NCBI GenBank assembly: GCA_963971405.1
Contig: OZ020485.1
Location: 28,043,921 to 28,107,920, forward strand
Reading direction: 5' to 3'
Origin: Psococerastis gibbosa
Lineage: Eukaryota; Arthropoda; Insecta; Psocodea; Psocidae
DNA: 64,000 nt
Content: more model-generated notes on this DNA
Told to the model about the DNA's origin: nothing
The model's database searches: none
Seen by the model: only the letters and a program-made list of their open reading frames with translations
The DNA itself: not shown here
Numbering within the stretch: position 1 is the first letter of the stretch

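Noticed and set aside
62562..64000. CRISPR-like or satellite array
   Set aside because: The period is a multiple of three, the frame is open throughout and the units diverge in a protein-like way; it is coding.

Overview
The window is eukaryotic nuclear DNA: AT-rich, with short exons bounded by GT/AG introns, tRNA-derived SINEs, MITEs and hAT-like elements. Protein sequence and repeat content point to an arthropod, most likely an insect with a moderately repeat-rich genome. The species cannot be named from the sequence.

I support only one host gene, and it runs left to right through the whole window. It is the central and C-proximal part of a giant nesprin, the arthropod MSP-300 (Msp300/SYNE) protein. 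I placed 62 constitutive-looking exons plus one alternative terminal exon, all with GT/AG introns. Reading phase carries across every junction from base 2 to 58075 without a stop: 6,782 codons through exon 61, then at least 727 more codons in an open exon that leaves the window at base 64000. Both gene ends lie outside: the N-terminal actin-binding CH domains (expected from the family) to the left, and the rest of the repeat exon and the C-terminal KASH domain to the right.

Layout: 1-9616, twelve exons of the proximal rod. 9747-14274, a single 4.5-kb exon of about 1,509 codons of spectrin-type helices. 14724-38372, exons 14-40, where the rod is visibly built from an alternating two-spectrin-repeat module. 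38521-58075, exons 41-61, a more diverged rod with a Ser/Pro hinge in exon 41. 61030-61161, an alternative last exon that stops in frame and would give a KASH-less isoform. 61818-64000, the start of a lysine-rich tandem-repeat exon with about 11 units of roughly 45 residues.

The introns hold nearly all of the mobile DNA. It includes a 2.69-kb inverted-repeat transposon at 23393-26082 whose exact empty site is preserved at about 50089 in the same window; two short-TIR MITE families with TWA target duplications, including a MITE nested inside a MITE; a 508-bp hAT-like element with a perfect 8-bp target duplication; a retroposon inserted in a SINE; a palindromic tRNA-like element; a 1.85-kb fold-back array; and a decayed non-LTR retrotransposon tail. 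No other host gene, functional tRNA, promoter or CRISPR array is supported.
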